The translations under genes and the position numbers were made by a program. The notes under the pieces were generated by a model, which worked only from the letters and a program-made list of their open reading frames with translations, did no database searches and was not told where the DNA came from. DNA of 64,000 nt from Chaetorhynchus papuensis (lineage: Eukaryota; Chordata; Aves; Passeriformes; Rhipiduridae), in NCBI GenBank assembly GCA_013396525.1, contig VWYX01000216.1:306196-370195 (forward strand). Direction: 5' to 3'. Below, in pieces: positions 62,778-64,000 of this stretch (position 1 is its first letter; each line of letters opens with the position of its first letter).

Positions 62778-64000
62778 CTGAAAAAGAACAGCCCCACCAA
62801 CATGACTTTTCATACATTTAACTCACATTTTAGTAACTTACAACCAAATTAAATAATGCAACATTCTAATTTTAAAAAACCAAACCTGAACAATTATCCT
62901 TAAAACTAATTAAAAAATATTGTCACAGCAGTCAACAGTATTGCATCCATTTAAAATTTAGATTTTTTCCACTTGTTTTAGAGTATTATGCTGCTCTTTA
63001 GAAGACCAGTTGACTTCAGCATGATCTGTAAATATTTAAGCCAATGACTGATTCTGCAGCTAAGCTCTTAATGCTGCCTACCACATCCAGTAAAGAAATA
63101 CGAAAAAAAACCCCATGTATTTATTTTGTTTACTCTTCTCAGCCGCTCATAGGTGTTACTTGAAGTAAGTGTAGATTACTATATTCTCAGGCAAAATGTG
63201 ATACTTAAATTTGCAAATGTCAAATAAAACCCCTTCCACAACAACTGTCTAAAAAAAGCAATGCAGGTCACAAAGTAGTCGGCATTAAGTTGCATCTTAT
63301 AGTTACACAGTCAGAAATGTATCAATCAATTCCCATTTAAAAATATTTTAATTATATCTGAAGACTGTTTAGTCTTTCTTAAATCAACACACATATACAT
63401 GTCAACTATTTCCATATATTAGTGGTTCAATCCAAAATCCATTTAAGTGGGAGTTTCCCATTACCTTTTTCTCTTTTGGAGAAAGACTTAAGTAGACACA
63501 GAAAGTGAAGTCATTTAAGATTTCATGGTTCCCTTCCAAATTTTGTAGTGTTTTCAAAAAACCCCCAAACAATTATGAGAGTTAAGAGTGAGATAAACAT
63601 CTCCTAATCTCAAAATGGGCTTAAGAATCAAGTTCAACTGGTAGTAAATCTAATTCGTACTTTAACAAAGGAAAATTCTGAATTGAGTAGCAAAGCAAGT
63701 CACATTGATAGTACAACAAACAAACTGAAATTTTTACAGCAGGTGCACTTCCATCTAACACAGGTATGAAAAACATACTACATGAATACACATCCAAAAA
63801 AAAAAATTAAGAACCTTGAAAGTGACATGAAGAACAACACAGAATGAACATAAATTACCTAATGGAGTTTTCTTACTTACTTTTGTTCTTTTAAAGTATT
63901 TTAATAACAGTTATTAAAAAAAAAAAGGCGTCAGTATAATACTTTGGCAACAGAGTCAGAGCACTGTTTGTAGAGCCGTATAATGAGCGAGTTTATGTCT
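62778..64000 (-). other. SPAG1: SPAG1 intron, running off the window
   Basis: No further exon is recognised up to the right edge. The expected upstream exon (the end of the second TPR domain, ending Asn-Arg in family members) does not appear in any minus-strand frame here. The sequence is AT-rich with several A runs. Confidence 0.75.

Noticed and set aside
63465..63486. Possible 22-base SPAG1 microexon on the minus strand (CTTAAG acceptor, GTAATG donor)
   Set aside because: The phase would fit, but the encoded residues do not resemble the family sequence expected before the next exon, and the true upstream exon is much longer.
1..64000. tRNA, rRNA, CRISPR arrays, bacterial-type operons
   Set aside because: None was seen. 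The window has vertebrate gene structure throughout.

Overview
This window is nuclear DNA from a vertebrate, most probably a bird. The evidence is: widely spaced exons with GT-AG introns; two 3'-end fragments of CR1 retrotransposons, the dominant LINE of birds and other reptiles; compact introns of 0.2-6 kb apart from a long 5' one; and two genes that sit next to each other, tail to tail, in the human genome too (8q22). The species cannot be fixed from sequence alone. There is one 116-base assembly gap, at 38129-38244.

Layout. Bases 1 to about 12,870 are AT-rich and show no gene. A dense CpG island with a consensus CRE lies at about 12,870-13,420 and is the best candidate for the promoter and first exon of the gene that follows. 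The complete coding region of RNF19A (dorfin, an RBR-type E3 ubiquitin ligase) runs on the + strand in nine exons from 25,680 to 45,399. A leader in the first coding exon holds three short upstream ORFs. A roughly 1.5-kb 3'UTR ends at an AATAAA at 46,908. A roughly 5-kb intergenic stretch follows, with a perfect palindrome and a possible LTR-like fragment. The 3' half of SPAG1 (a dynein arm assembly co-chaperone) then runs on the - strand, from its AATAAA at 51,986 up to an exon at 62,605-62,777. Its remaining 5' exons lie beyond the right edge.

All exon joins were worked out by hand. RNF19A splices to an 817-codon open frame with every phase matching. The six SPAG1 exons join into about 371 in-frame codons plus stop. 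In RNF19A the RING1, IBR and RING2 cysteines, the catalytic cysteine and both membrane segments are present. In SPAG1 the third TPR domain, with its Hsp-tail clamp residues, and the C-terminal RPAP3-like domain are present.

The two genes are not known to share a pathway; they are convergent neighbours. I found no sign of an unknown multi-gene system. The observations most worth checking are the changed RNF19A N-terminus with its uORF cluster, a possible intronic poly(A) site giving a RING1-only product, the CpG/CRE promoter, the tandem donor in SPAG1 and the CR1 copy carrying a reverse-transcriptase remnant.
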